From Clostridioides difficile (GTDB lineage: Bacteria; Bacillota; Clostridia; Peptostreptococcales; Peptostreptococcaceae), in NCBI GenBank assembly GCA_024919175.1, contig CP103804.1, positions 1,550,001 to 1,614,000 of the forward strand: a DNA stretch of 64,000 nucleotides. Reading direction: 5' to 3'. The notes below the pieces were generated by a model. That model saw only the letters and a program-made list of their open reading frames with translations. It was not told the DNA's origin and did no database searches. Numbering within the stretch: position 1 is the first letter of the stretch; each line of letters starts with the position of its first letter. Below, one piece after another: positions 21,943 through 30,421 of this stretch. Position numbers and translations under genes: made by a program.

Positions 21943-23877
21943 GTGAAAAAAAGTCTAAAAAAGTATTTAGTACTAGCAATGACTTTAGTTTTAGTATTTG
22001 CATGTGGCGTACCAGAATCAAGTGCTGCTAGTAAACATGTAATTATAGTAAACTCAAGAAAAAATACTCTAGGATATTTTGTAAATAGCAAGCTTGTAAA
22101 AGAATTTAAAGTTGCAACAGGGAAAAAAGGTTCAGAGACACCAACGGGGAAAACTAAAGTAGTTAACAAGATAAAAAATAGACCATATTATAAAGGAAAT
22201 ATACCTGGAGGAAGCCCAAAAAATCCATTAGGAGATAGATGGATGGGATTAGCACTAAAAGGAACTTATGGAGATACATATGGAATACATGGAAATAACA
22301 ATGAAAGTTCTATAGGAAAGCACATTTCTGGTGGATGTATAAGAATGCACAATAAAGAAGTTAGATGGTTATTTGACCAAGTTCCAGTGGGTTCAGATGT
22401 AATTATAGATTATAGTAATGACAGTTATACTAAAATAGCAGCAAAATATAAGATAAATTTAAACCAAACAGGATGGAAGACAGAAAATGGTAAGAAGTAT
22501 TATGTGAAATCTGATGGTACATACCAAAAAAATAGTTGGCTAAAAGTAAATGGAAAAATGTATTATTTTGATGCTTCAGGAGTAATGCAAACAGGATGGA
22601 AGACAATTAATAATAACAAATATTACTTAGGAACTGATGGAGCAAGAGTGTCTGGATGGAAGGTAATTGATGGAAAAACTTATTACTTTAATTCAGATGG
22701 AGTAATGCAAACAGGATGGCAAGAAAAAGATGGCAAGAAGTATTACCTAGGAACTGATGGCTTAGCAGTTGTAGGATGGCAAGAAATAGATGGTAATAAG
22801 TATTATTTTGATAAAACAGGAGTAATGCAAACAGGATGGCAACAATTAGAAGGTAAATCTTACTATTTAGACAAAGATGGAAAAATGTTAACAGGAACTC
22901 AGAAAATAGATGGAAAAGACTATACTTTCAATGAAGATGGAACAATAAACCCTACATGGAATACAATCATAGGGGCAAATAGATTTGATACAGCTAAAGA
23001 GATAAGTTCAGTTGGAAATTGGAAGGCCTCTGGTTCAGATACTGTTGTACTAGTAAATGGTAATGCAATAGCAGATGGAATAACAGCTACTCCTTTGGCA
23101 AGTAGCTATAATTCAACAATACTTCTTACTAATACAGATAAATTAGCAGCTCAAACTATTGAAGAAATGAATTCATTAGCACCTAAAACAGTAATTTTGA
23201 TAGGTGGAGAAAATGCAATAAGCTCTAAATTAGAACAAGAAATAAAAACTACTTTCAATGTAGAGACAAAGAGAATATCAGGTCAAGATAGATATCAAAC
23301 TGCTATAAAAATAGCTGAAGAACTTGGAAACAGAGAAGAAATAAAGACAGCTTATATGGTTTCTGGAAGTGGAGAAGCAGATGCTCTGTCTGTAGCTTCT
23401 AAGGCTGGAGAAGAAAAACAACCTATAATATTAGTTAAGAAAGATGGAATTACAGAAGAGTCTTATACGTGGCTAACAGAAAGAAAATTAGAAAATGCAT
23501 ATTTTATAGGTGGACCAAATGCAATCAATGATTCAGCAATAGCTAAGATGAATGAAATAACTACTGAAGATGTTTCAGGAAATAGAATATATGGAAATGA
23601 CAGATTAGATACTAATGCTAAAGTTATAGAAAAATTCTATGGTGATACTGATTTACAATCTGTATTAGTTAGTAAATCAGATGCTTTAGTAGATGCTTTA
23701 TCAGCTGGACCATTAGCTGCAAAATTACACTCACCAATAGTTTTAATGGATAATTCAGGATTATCATCAGAACAAAATAGAGTACTTGCAAATAAAAAAG
23801 TTGAAACTCCTTATCAAATTGGAGGAGGAGTATCTTATATAGGCATGGATAAATTAATAGATATTCTTGGTAAATAA
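21943..23877 (+). CDS. cwp22: Cell-wall L,D-transpeptidase Cwp22 (Ldt)
   Basis: A 644-residue secreted protein. It has a signal peptide (1 to about 29), a YkuD L,D-transpeptidase domain (about 31-155) with catalytic Cys132 in HISGGCIRM and His116, eight aromatic wall-binding repeats of about 20 residues (about 175-335), and three CWB2 repeats (about 350-640), which in C. difficile bind the wall polymer PSII. The start is GTG 21943, eight bases after GAGGGGG; an in-frame ATG at 21916 lies upstream of the ribosome site. Ldt enzymes make 3-3 peptidoglycan cross-links, abundant in C. difficile. Having both repeat types with a YkuD domain identifies Cwp22/Ldt-Cd2. Confidence 0.93.
   Translation: MKKSLKKYLVLAMTLVLVFACGVPESSAASKHVIIVNSRKNTLGYFVNSKLVKEFKVATGKKGSETPTGKTKVVNKIKNRPYYKGNIPGGSPKNPLGDRWMGLALKGTYGDTYGIHGNNNESSIGKHISGGCIRMHNKEVRWLFDQVPVGSDVIIDYSNDSYTKIAAKYKINLNQTGWKTENGKKYYVKSDGTYQKNSWLKVNGKMYYFDASGVMQTGWKTINNNKYYLGTDGARVSGWKVIDGKTYYFNSDGVMQTGWQEKDGKKYYLGTDGLAVVGWQEIDGNKYYFDKTGVMQTGWQQLEGKSYYLDKDGKMLTGTQKIDGKDYTFNEDGTINPTWNTIIGANRFDTAKEISSVGNWKASGSDTVVLVNGNAIADGITATPLASSYNSTILLTNTDKLAAQTIEEMNSLAPKTVILIGGENAISSKLEQEIKTTFNVETKRISGQDRYQTAIKIAEELGNREEIKTAYMVSGSGEADALSVASKAGEEKQPIILVKKDGITEESYTWLTERKLENAYFIGGPNAINDSAIAKMNEITTEDVSGNRIYGNDRLDTNAKVIEKFYGDTDLQSVLVSKSDALVDALSAGPLAAKLHSPIVLMDNSGLSSEQNRVLANKKVETPYQIGGGVSYIGMDKLIDILGK
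22471..22953 (+). repeat. Tandem wall-binding repeats with 120-bp periodicity
   Basis: Eight units of about 60 bp encode GW-x-x-x-x-G-x-x-YY-type repeats. An identical 21-base string encoding GVMQTGW recurs at 22579, 22699 and 22819, exactly 120 bases apart, showing duplication of two-unit blocks. Confidence 0.85.
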
Positions 23878-23905
23878 TAAAACTATATAACTAATGTATA
23901 AAATG

Positions 23906-23967
23906 AAATTGAGATGTAAAATTCAACAGCCTAAAGCTTTGATTGTTTATATCTCAATTTTTTTATT
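23906..23967 (+). terminator. Terminator of cwp22
   Basis: AAATTGAGAT (23906-23915) pairs with ATCTCAATTT (23951-23960), followed by a T run. The 35-base loop has its own weak pairing. Confidence 0.8.
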
Positions 23968-24058
23968 ATAAAATTAAGTTTAAGTTATCTAAAAATCTTG
24001 GAATATTTTCAAAACTCATATAAAATGAATATAGGTGATATCATCATATGTTAAGAGG

Positions 24059-24898
24059 GTGAGTGAAATTATAAAGAAGAAGTATATAATGTTTATTGAT
24101 GAAAGTGGGAGAGCTGATATAAATCATGAGGACCCATTTACATTAACAGGAGTAATTTTTGAATATAAATATGCAGTGAGTCAAGGCGATTATGTCTGTT
24201 CTTTAAGGAAAGAAATGGATGCATTCAAAGAATATTGTTTTGGAACTAGTAATATAGGAATACACTTGACTGATATATCGAGAAAGTCAAGAGCATTTGA
24301 AAGGTTTGATGATTCACAAATTAAGTTATTTTATGATGAATTACCTTTATTTCTATCTAAACTAGAGTGTACCATAATATCAGTGACAGTAGATAAGGCT
24401 AGATTAAAAAAATATTATGCACCTTCAAAGGAACCTTATGTTGTGGCTTTTATACATGTACTTCAAAATTTCTATTCGTTTGTAAATAATGAAAATGTGG
24501 AGTCTGCTAGAATTGTTATTGAATCAAGAGATGATGTTTCAAATTTAAAAGTACAAAAAGCATTTTTTGATGTTTTTAATAATGGAACAATATACTTAGA
24601 TATAGATGAAGAGTTAAGAGATAAGGTAAAAGGTTTTATAATTGCAAAAAAAGAAGATGTAGATTATAGAGAAGGTTTAGAAATAGCTGATATTCTATGT
24701 AATCCTCTTAGTAGAGCTAGAAGAGGATTAATAGAAGCAAATCCAAAATGTATGCAATATGGAGAAAAAAATAAAATATTTAAATCTGTAAGAAGTAAAA
24801 TATACACTCCAACTAGTTTAAATGACATAAGAAACTGGGGTTTTAAAGAAGTTCCAATTGTAGAGCCTGTCGGACCATGGCTTGAAAAAATGAGATAG
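24059..24898 (+). CDS. DUF3800 domain protein
   Basis: About 279 residues. The N-terminal FIDESG motif followed by a strand (LTGVIF), and the C-terminal motif EGLEIADILCNPLSRA, are hallmarks of DUF3800, a family with an RNase H-like fold and acidic active-site residues. Members are found in mobile elements and defence islands, but the biological role is not established. The start is uncertain: GTG 24059 overlaps its own AAGAGG, and ATG 24089 would place FIDESG at the very N terminus. It is monocistronic, between the cwp22 terminator and a small-RNA promoter. Confidence 0.72.
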   Translation: MSEIIKKKYIMFIDESGRADINHEDPFTLTGVIFEYKYAVSQGDYVCSLRKEMDAFKEYCFGTSNIGIHLTDISRKSRAFERFDDSQIKLFYDELPLFLSKLECTIISVTVDKARLKKYYAPSKEPYVVAFIHVLQNFYSFVNNENVESARIVIESRDDVSNLKVQKAFFDVFNNGTIYLDIDEELRDKVKGFIIAKKEDVDYREGLEIADILCNPLSRARRGLIEANPKCMQYGEKNKIFKSVRSKIYTPTSLNDIRNWGFKEVPIVEPVGPWLEKMR

Positions 24899-24903
24899 AT
24901 AGA

Positions 24904-24932
24904 TTGACAAATTTTTAGAAAATTGATATAAT
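24904..24932 (+). promoter_or_regulatory. Consensus promoter of the small RNA
   Basis: TTGACA (24904-24909), a 17-base spacer and TATAAT (24927-24932) match the sigma-A consensus at all twelve positions, just six bases after the DUF3800 stop codon. Confidence 0.85.
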
Positions 24933-24938
24933 ATAAGT

Positions 24939-25050
24939 AACTTAGTTATTCAGGAATTGAAATACAGTTGCTGTTATATAACGCTTATTACTGAGACTCG
25001 GATGCCGACTGTCAGTTAAGAATCTATACTTTTATAAGTATAGATTTTTT
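24939..25050 (+). ncRNA. Probable stand-alone small RNA of about 110 nt
   Basis: A consensus promoter directs transcription of about 110 bases ending in a strong terminator (AATCTATACTT, loop, AAGTATAGATT, then Ts at 25021-25050). There is no plausible coding frame. The stem ACAGTTG/CGACTGT (around 24964 and 25006) encloses GTTATATAAC and CTGAG-type hairpins. The downstream gene is on the other strand, so this is not a leader. It does not match tRNA, SRP RNA, 6S or riboswitch classes I can recognise. Confidence 0.65.
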
Positions 25051-25068
25051 TATTTTGGAAGAAATCCT

Positions 25069-25100
25069 AAAAAAGAGACTATTTAAAAATAACCTCTTTT
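25069..25100 (-). terminator. Terminator of the LysR gene
   Basis: On the minus strand AAAAGAGGTTATTT pairs with AAATAGTCTCTTTT, followed by Ts, immediately after the regulator stop codon. Confidence 0.75.
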
Positions 25101-25108
25101 ATTAATTC

Positions 25109-25990
25109 TTATAATTGAGCATTTTTAATGACAAAATTTTTGAAATTTTTAATTGCAGGAGGTAAATATCTATCCTTTATAACTGCTAAGTAAAAATTTC
25201 TTTCCCAACTTGGGTAAACAATTTGAATTACTTTTACTTTTGTAAACTTAAGCATAGACATATTTGGTACTACAGCAATTCCAAAATTTTTTGCAACTAA
25301 TCCAGCAATTACTTGGTCTTCTTCTACTTCATGAACTATGTTAGGCTGTTGATTTATTTTTTTAAACATATCATCAATTATATATCTAAGTCCACTTCTT
25401 TGATTAAATACTATTTGAGGATAAGGTATTGTCTCTTTTAAATCTATAGTATCTTTTGTAGCCAATGGATGGCTATATGGTACAATTAATACTAAATCTT
25501 GTTTGGCTACAGGTATAAATTCAATTCCTTTTTCTTTTTCAAGTTTTGAGCAAAAAGCAATATCGTATTTTCTTTCCTTAAGACCTTGGATAATATCAGT
25601 AGTTACACCTGTATGAAATTTAAAGTCAATTGATTTATCAGGATTAGATTTTAAGAATCTATGAACCATATCAGGTATAAAGTCTGTACCAAGTGTTCTA
25701 AGGAAAGCTAAGTCAATTTGGCCTTCACCAGTACCAGTTATCTTTAGTGACTTTACACTTGAGTCTAAGATTTCTAATGATTTTTCGACATCTTTTAAAA
25801 ATATTTTACCATATTTAGTTAAAACTATATTTCTACCTTCCTTTTCAAATAGAGACACTCCAAGTTCACTTTCTAACAAAGAAATAGCATGACTCAAACT
25901 TGGTTGTGTTATAGATAACTTTTCTGCTGCTTTTGTATAGTGTTCTAAATGTGCCAATGTAACAAAATAGCGTAAGTGATATAAATTCAA
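25109..25990 (-). CDS. LysR-family regulator of the shikimate-type cluster
   Basis: A 293-residue LysR regulator. The N-terminal winged helix-turn-helix (about 1-60, with AAEKLSITQPSLSHAISLLESELG) is followed by a linker helix and a periplasmic-binding-like effector domain (about 90-290). It starts at ATG behind AAGGATGA and is divergent from the five-gene cluster starting at 26403. A dyad plus promoter in the 412-base gap fits the usual arrangement of a LysR activator autoregulated at a shared control region. The effector is probably a cluster substrate such as a shikimate- or quinate-like acid; this is inference. Confidence 0.88.
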   Translation of the reverse strand: MNLYHLRYFVTLAHLEHYTKAAEKLSITQPSLSHAISLLESELGVSLFEKEGRNIVLTKYGKIFLKDVEKSLEILDSSVKSLKITGTGEGQIDLAFLRTLGTDFIPDMVHRFLKSNPDKSIDFKFHTGVTTDIIQGLKERKYDIAFCSKLEKEKGIEFIPVAKQDLVLIVPYSHPLATKDTIDLKETIPYPQIVFNQRSGLRYIIDDMFKKINQQPNIVHEVEEDQVIAGLVAKNFGIAVVPNMSMLKFTKVKVIQIVYPSWERNFYLAVIKDRYLPPAIKNFKNFVIKNAQL

Positions 25991-26180
25991 TTTTTGTTCA
26001 TCCTTTCATGAGTATCGTATTTTTATTTGTATGTATTTAAAGAAGTTGACCTTAAAGAAGTTTTTTACATTTTTATTATATATGATTACAGCATAATAAT
26101 AAAAGCTTTTAAAAAAATTTATCGTTTTTTGTCTTAAATTTTAGATAGATACAGTTAAACAATACATCAATAGAATATAT

Positions 26181-26206
26181 TATAAATAAAATCTATAAAT
26201 AAAATC
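26181..26206. repeat. Two tandem copies of a 13-bp unit
   Basis: TATAAATAAAATC occurs twice head to tail immediately before the LysR-type dyad. It may be a second regulator contact or simply AT-rich slippage. The rest of 25991-26402 is AT-rich and non-coding. Confidence 0.6.
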
Positions 26207-26210
26207 TATG

Positions 26211-26260
26211 AATTGATAGGAAATTATCAATTTGTTATTAATAAACTCTCATGATACAAT
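26211..26260 (+). promoter_or_regulatory. LysR-type dyad and promoter of the shikimate-type cluster
   Basis: The dyad AATTGATA-N6-TATCAATT (26211-26232) contains the LysR T-N11-A pattern. It abuts TTGTTA (26232-26237), a 17-base spacer and TG-A-TACAAT (26252-26260). A LysR box directly upstream of -35 is the classical activation geometry. Confidence 0.62.
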
Positions 26261-26402
26261 AAATTTATAAAATCTAGATAAAGATAAATCAAAAAAATAT
26301 TTTTATTTTTAAAGTAAAATAATACTACTAGTAGAATAAATAAAAAAATAAAATCAAAAAAAAGATTAATTATAAAGAAATTAAAGGGGGCATATTTAAA
26401 TC

Positions 26403-27251
26403 ATGAATAAGCAAAAAAATATTAACATTCCAATTACTATTAGTTCTTATACATTAGGTACAGAAGTTTCATTTCGTGACAGAGTTCGCATTGCAAAAGA
26501 AGCTGGATTTAATGGTATTGGATTACGTGCTGAAAATTATGTGGATGCAAAAAATGCTGGAGTTACAGACGAAGAAATGCTTTCAATTCTTGATGAATAT
26601 AATATGAAAGTTACAGAAGTAGAATATATAACTCAATGGGGAACTGAAGAAGATAGAACAGAAGCACAACAAGAAAAAGAAAAAAATGTTTATCATATGG
26701 CTCGTTTATTTAATGTTAAACACATAAACTGTGGTCTATTAGAAATGATACCAGAAGAACAAATTATAATTGCATTAGGAGAATTATGTGATAGAGCAGG
26801 AGAACTTATCATAGGTCTTGAGTTTATGCCATATAGTGGTGTGCCAGACTTAGCTACTGCATGGCGTGTTGTAAAAGGATGTAACCGTAAAAATGCAATG
26901 CTTATATTAGATACATGGCACTGGGCTAGAGCAAAACAAACAGTAGATGACCTTGCACCTGTTCCAGCAGAGAAGATAGTATCAATTCAAGTTTGTGATG
27001 TTTTAGAGACACCTTATGAAAAACTTAGAGATGAATCACTACATGACCGTGTAGCTCCAGGTGAAGGATATGGAAATACAGAAGATTTTGTAAAAATAAT
27101 CAAAGAACATAATATATCACCAGAAGTTATAGGTGTTGAAGTAATATCTGATTCTTTAGTAGATAAAGGATTATCAACTGCAGCTGAGACTGTATTTAAG
27201 GCAACTAAAAAAGTTTTAGATAAAGCATGGCCAGAAGTATCTCCAAAATAA
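26403..27251 (+). CDS. Xylose-isomerase-like TIM-barrel protein
   Basis: A 282-residue AP-endonuclease-2/xylose-isomerase-like TIM barrel. Probable metal ligands are Glu in GLEFMPY (about 140), Asp-x-x-His in LDTWHW (about 173-176), the Gln/Asp segment IQVCD, and Glu near the C terminus in GVEV. The family includes IolE/IolI, hydroxypyruvate isomerases and 3-dehydroshikimate dehydratases (AsbF type). Beside shikimate dehydrogenase and shikimate kinase genes, a dehydroshikimate-type dehydratase or epimerase is the most interesting possibility but is unproved. Arg codons are unusual: seven of twelve are CGN, whereas galU uses only AGA/AGG. It is the first gene of the LysR-controlled cluster, with AAAGGGGG upstream. 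Confidence 0.78.
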   Translation: MNKQKNINIPITISSYTLGTEVSFRDRVRIAKEAGFNGIGLRAENYVDAKNAGVTDEEMLSILDEYNMKVTEVEYITQWGTEEDRTEAQQEKEKNVYHMARLFNVKHINCGLLEMIPEEQIIIALGELCDRAGELIIGLEFMPYSGVPDLATAWRVVKGCNRKNAMLILDTWHWARAKQTVDDLAPVPAEKIVSIQVCDVLETPYEKLRDESLHDRVAPGEGYGNTEDFVKIIKEHNISPEVIGVEVISDSLVDKGLSTAAETVFKATKKVLDKAWPEVSPK

Positions 27252-27330
27252 ACTTATTCAATATTGAAATATATAAAATATGACAATAAAAGAAATTTAA
27301 AATATAAAACTTGAAAGGAAGGAAAACCTT

Positions 27331-29253
27331 ATGAAGATTAATTCTATGTTTACACCTATAAAAATTGGTTCTATGACAGTTCCAAATCGTTTTGTAGTTC
27401 CTCCTATGGGAAATAATTTTGCAAACACAGATGGGACTTTAAGTGAAACTTCTAAAGCTTATTATCTTGAACGTGCTTTAGGTGGTTTTGGATTAATAAC
27501 TATAGAATCGAGTGTTGTAGATAAGAAAGCAAAAGGAGGGCCTCGTAAACCTTGTTTGTATGATGATAGTACAATAGATAGTTTTAAAAATGTAATAGAT
27601 GCCTGTCATAATGCTGGTTCAAAAGTATCTATACAATTACAACATGCTGGTTCTGAGGGAAATGAAAAAATTGCAGGGTATCCTTTAAAAGCTGCTTCTG
27701 CAATACCTGCATCAAATGGGCGTAACACACCATTAGCAATAACAACTGAAGAAATATATGAACTTATAGAATCTTATGGAGATGCAGCATTACGTGCAAA
27801 AAAAGCTGGTGTGGATGCTGTTGAAGTTCACTGTGCTCATGGATATTTAGTTAGTAGTTTTATATCACCAAGAACAAATAAGCGTGTAGATGAATTTGGT
27901 GGATGTTTTGAAAATAGAATGAGATTACCTCGCCTTATAATTGAAAATATACGTAAAAAAGTAGGAAATTCTATAGCAATACTATGTCGTATAAATAGTA
28001 CAGATGATATTTTGGGTGGAATTGATGTACATGATAGCTCAGTAATCGCAGCCTATTTAGAGGACTGTGGAGTGGATGGACTTCATGTTTCACGTAGTAT
28101 ACATATACATGATGAATATATGTGGGCTCCTACAGTTCTTCATGCTGGATTTAGTGCAGATTTAGTTACAGAAATAAAAAAATCTGTGAGTATACCAGTA
28201 ATAACTGTTGGCCGCTATACAGAGCCACAATTTGCTGAATTGATGGTTCGTCAAGGCAGATGTGATTTAGTGGCATTTGGTAGACAAAGTTTAGCTGACC
28301 CAGGCATGCCTAACAAAGCTAAAAATGGTAAGTTAGATGAGATGATACCATGTATTGCATGTCTACAAGGCTGTGTACCAAATATGTTCCAAGGTAAGCC
28401 TATAGCTTGTCTTGCAAATCCAATATTAGGTCATGAATCTGAACTTAAACCAGCTGAAACTACAAAAGAAGTTCTTGTTGTTGGTGGCGGTGTTGGAGGT
28501 ATGCTTGCAGCGTGGGTATGTGCTGAGAGAGGGCATAAGGTAACTCTAGTTGAAAAATCTGAAATGCTTGGTGGGCAAATGCGTTTAGCTGCATATCCTC
28601 CAGGTAAAGGAGATATTACTAATTTAGTTCGTAGTTATATTTCAAAATGTAATCAATATGGTGTAAAAATACACACTAATACAGAAGTTACAGTAGAATT
28701 TATAAAAGAGAAATCACCTGATGCAGTTATTGTAGCTACTGGAGCAACTCCACTTGTACTTCCTATACCAGGAATTAATGAATCAGGATTAATACATGCA
28801 GTTGATCTTCTTGATGGAAAAGAATCTTGTGGAAAGAAAGTTCTTGTTGTTGGTGGTGGAATGGTTGGTTGTGAAGTGGCAGCCTTCCTTGGTGAACAAG
28901 AACATGATGTTACAGTTATTGAATTAAGAGAAGAAGTTGGTGCAGATGTAATTTCTGAACATCGTAAATTCCTTATGGATGATTTTGAAAGTTACAATAT
29001 ACATACTGTTACTGGTGCTAAAGTTGCTAAGTTCTATAATGATGGAGTTGACTATTCACTTGCAGATGGAACAGAAGATAATTTAAATGGATTTGATTCA
29101 GTAGTACTTGCTATGGGTTCTCGTAATTATGACCCATTAAGCGAAGAAGTAAAGAAATTTGTTACTGAAACTTATATTGTTGGGGATGCAGTAAAGGCTC
29201 GTAGAGCATTGGATGCAACAAAAGAAGCTTTTGAAGTAGCATTAAATATATAG
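27331..29253 (+). CDS. FMN/FAD/4Fe-4S oxidoreductase, dienoyl-CoA/enoate reductase family
   Basis: A 640-residue enzyme of the 2,4-dienoyl-CoA reductase/BaiCD/TMADH type. An old-yellow-enzyme FMN barrel (about 1-335) is followed by a cysteine cluster CIACLQGC...C (about 345-363) for a 4Fe-4S centre. An FAD-binding Rossmann motif VVGGGVGG (about 385) and a second dinucleotide motif VVGGGMVG (about 510) for NAD(P)H come next. Such enzymes reduce C=C bonds conjugated to a carboxyl or carbonyl group. In this cluster the natural substrate could be an unsaturated cyclic acid derived from shikimate. Many Arg codons are CGT/CGC, unlike chromosomal neighbours. It starts at ATG behind GGAAGG. Confidence 0.85.
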   Translation: MKINSMFTPIKIGSMTVPNRFVVPPMGNNFANTDGTLSETSKAYYLERALGGFGLITIESSVVDKKAKGGPRKPCLYDDSTIDSFKNVIDACHNAGSKVSIQLQHAGSEGNEKIAGYPLKAASAIPASNGRNTPLAITTEEIYELIESYGDAALRAKKAGVDAVEVHCAHGYLVSSFISPRTNKRVDEFGGCFENRMRLPRLIIENIRKKVGNSIAILCRINSTDDILGGIDVHDSSVIAAYLEDCGVDGLHVSRSIHIHDEYMWAPTVLHAGFSADLVTEIKKSVSIPVITVGRYTEPQFAELMVRQGRCDLVAFGRQSLADPGMPNKAKNGKLDEMIPCIACLQGCVPNMFQGKPIACLANPILGHESELKPAETTKEVLVVGGGVGGMLAAWVCAERGHKVTLVEKSEMLGGQMRLAAYPPGKGDITNLVRSYISKCNQYGVKIHTNTEVTVEFIKEKSPDAVIVATGATPLVLPIPGINESGLIHAVDLLDGKESCGKKVLVVGGGMVGCEVAAFLGEQEHDVTVIELREEVGADVISEHRKFLMDDFESYNIHTVTGAKVAKFYNDGVDYSLADGTEDNLNGFDSVVLAMGSRNYDPLSEEVKKFVTETYIVGDAVKARRALDATKEAFEVALNI

Positions 29254-29269
29254 TTGAAATTAAATAGAT

Positions 29270-29310
29270 ATTTCTTTGCAAATAATTAAATAGATTATTT
29301 GCAAAGAAAT
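29270..29310 (+). repeat. Long perfect intercistronic hairpin
   Basis: A 17-bp perfect stem (29270-29286 with 29294-29310, 7-base loop) lies between the oxidoreductase and aroE. There is no T run after it, so a processing or mRNA-stabilising element is more likely than a terminator. Confidence 0.65.
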
Positions 29311-29337
29311 TGATGATATTGGGAGGATATAATAATT

Positions 29338-30201
29338 ATGGAAATTTCAGGTAGAACAGGTTTATTTGCATTAATAGGTACACCAGTGGGGCATTCTAAG
29401 TCACCAATAATGTATAATTATAGTTTTGAAAAATTAGATTTAGATTATAGATACTTAGCTTTTGATATTACTGTGGACAAGGTAAAAGATGCACTTTCAG
29501 CTATAAAGACGTTCAACATAAAAGGAGCAAATGTAACAATGCCATGTAAAACTGCTGTTACAGAATATATGGATGAACTTTCTCCAGCAGCTCGTATAAT
29601 TGGAGCGTGTAATACAATTGTAAATGAGGGTGGAAAGTTAGTTGGACATATAACAGATGGTGTTGGTTATGTTCGTAATCTAAAAGAAAATGGAGTAGAA
29701 GTAAAGGGTAAAAAACTTACGATTATGGGTGCTGGTGGTGCAGCAACTGCTATACAAGTACAATGTGCACTAGATGGAGCAAGAGAAATATCTATTTTCA
29801 ATGCTAAGGATGATTTTTATAAAAGAGCGGAGCAAACAATTGAAAATATAAAGAAAGAAGTACCAGAATGTATTGTTAATTTATATGATTTAGCAGATAC
29901 AGAAAAACTTTATGAAGAGGTATCATCAAGTGATATTTTGACAAATGCAACTCTTATTGGGATGAAACCTCATGATAATGAAACTAATATAAAAGATGTT
30001 AGTGTCTTGAGAAAAGAATTAGTAGTAACAGATGTTGTTTATAATCCAAAGAAAACAAAAATGATTGAAGATGCTGAGGCTAATGGTTGTAAGGCTATTG
30101 GTGGATTAGGAATGTTATTATATCAAGGAGCTGAGGCTTTTAATCTATATACTGGACTAGAAATGCCTGTAGAAGAAATTAAAGAATTATACTTTAAATA
30201 G
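29338..30201 (+). CDS. aroE: Shikimate dehydrogenase (additional AroE/YdiB-type copy)
   Basis: A 287-residue shikimate/quinate dehydrogenase of normal length. The substrate-binding SKSP (about 21-24), catalytic Lys in NVTMPCK (about 65-70), IGACNTI and TDG segments are present. The NADP-binding glycine turn GAGGAATA lies at about 131. The C-terminal GGLGMLLYQGAEAF is typical. It starts at ATG with GGGAGG upstream. Because it sits in a LysR-controlled cluster with a transporter and an enoate reductase, it may oxidise imported shikimate or quinate rather than serve bulk aromatic biosynthesis. Whether another aroE exists elsewhere cannot be seen here. Confidence 0.9.
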   Translation: MEISGRTGLFALIGTPVGHSKSPIMYNYSFEKLDLDYRYLAFDITVDKVKDALSAIKTFNIKGANVTMPCKTAVTEYMDELSPAARIIGACNTIVNEGGKLVGHITDGVGYVRNLKENGVEVKGKKLTIMGAGGAATAIQVQCALDGAREISIFNAKDDFYKRAEQTIENIKKEVPECIVNLYDLADTEKLYEEVSSSDILTNATLIGMKPHDNETNIKDVSVLRKELVVTDVVYNPKKTKMIEDAEANGCKAIGGLGMLLYQGAEAFNLYTGLEMPVEEIKELYFK

Positions 30202-30300
30202 ACGAAAAAATTATACTTTAATAATATAGAATATATATGTATCTCAATGTTTTGATATTACTTTACAAAATATTTTGATACTACTTTATAAATTGTCATA

Positions 30301-30361
30301 GTGGGTTTTGTATTGATGGTTTAGTTAAATGTAAAAGTTTAACTATTCTTTAAACCCATTG
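30301..30361 (+). promoter_or_regulatory. Nested hairpin in the leader of the MFS gene
   Basis: The outer arms GTGGGTTT (30301-30308) and AAACCCAT (30352-30359) enclose an inner perfect hairpin TAGTTAAA/TTTAACTA (30322-30345). It lies 60-120 bases before the MFS start, and no T run follows. It matches no riboswitch class I recognise. An imperfect direct repeat (TTTTGATA-T/C-TACTTTA) precedes it. Confidence 0.45.
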
Positions 30362-30421
30362 TGGGAATAAGTTTATTGTATATAAAAATGTTAAGAAATT
30401 AACGAGAATAGGAGAATAACT

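Noticed and set aside
30301..30361. Nested hairpin considered as a terminator of aroE
   Set aside because: No T tract follows either arm, so it is listed as a structured leader instead.
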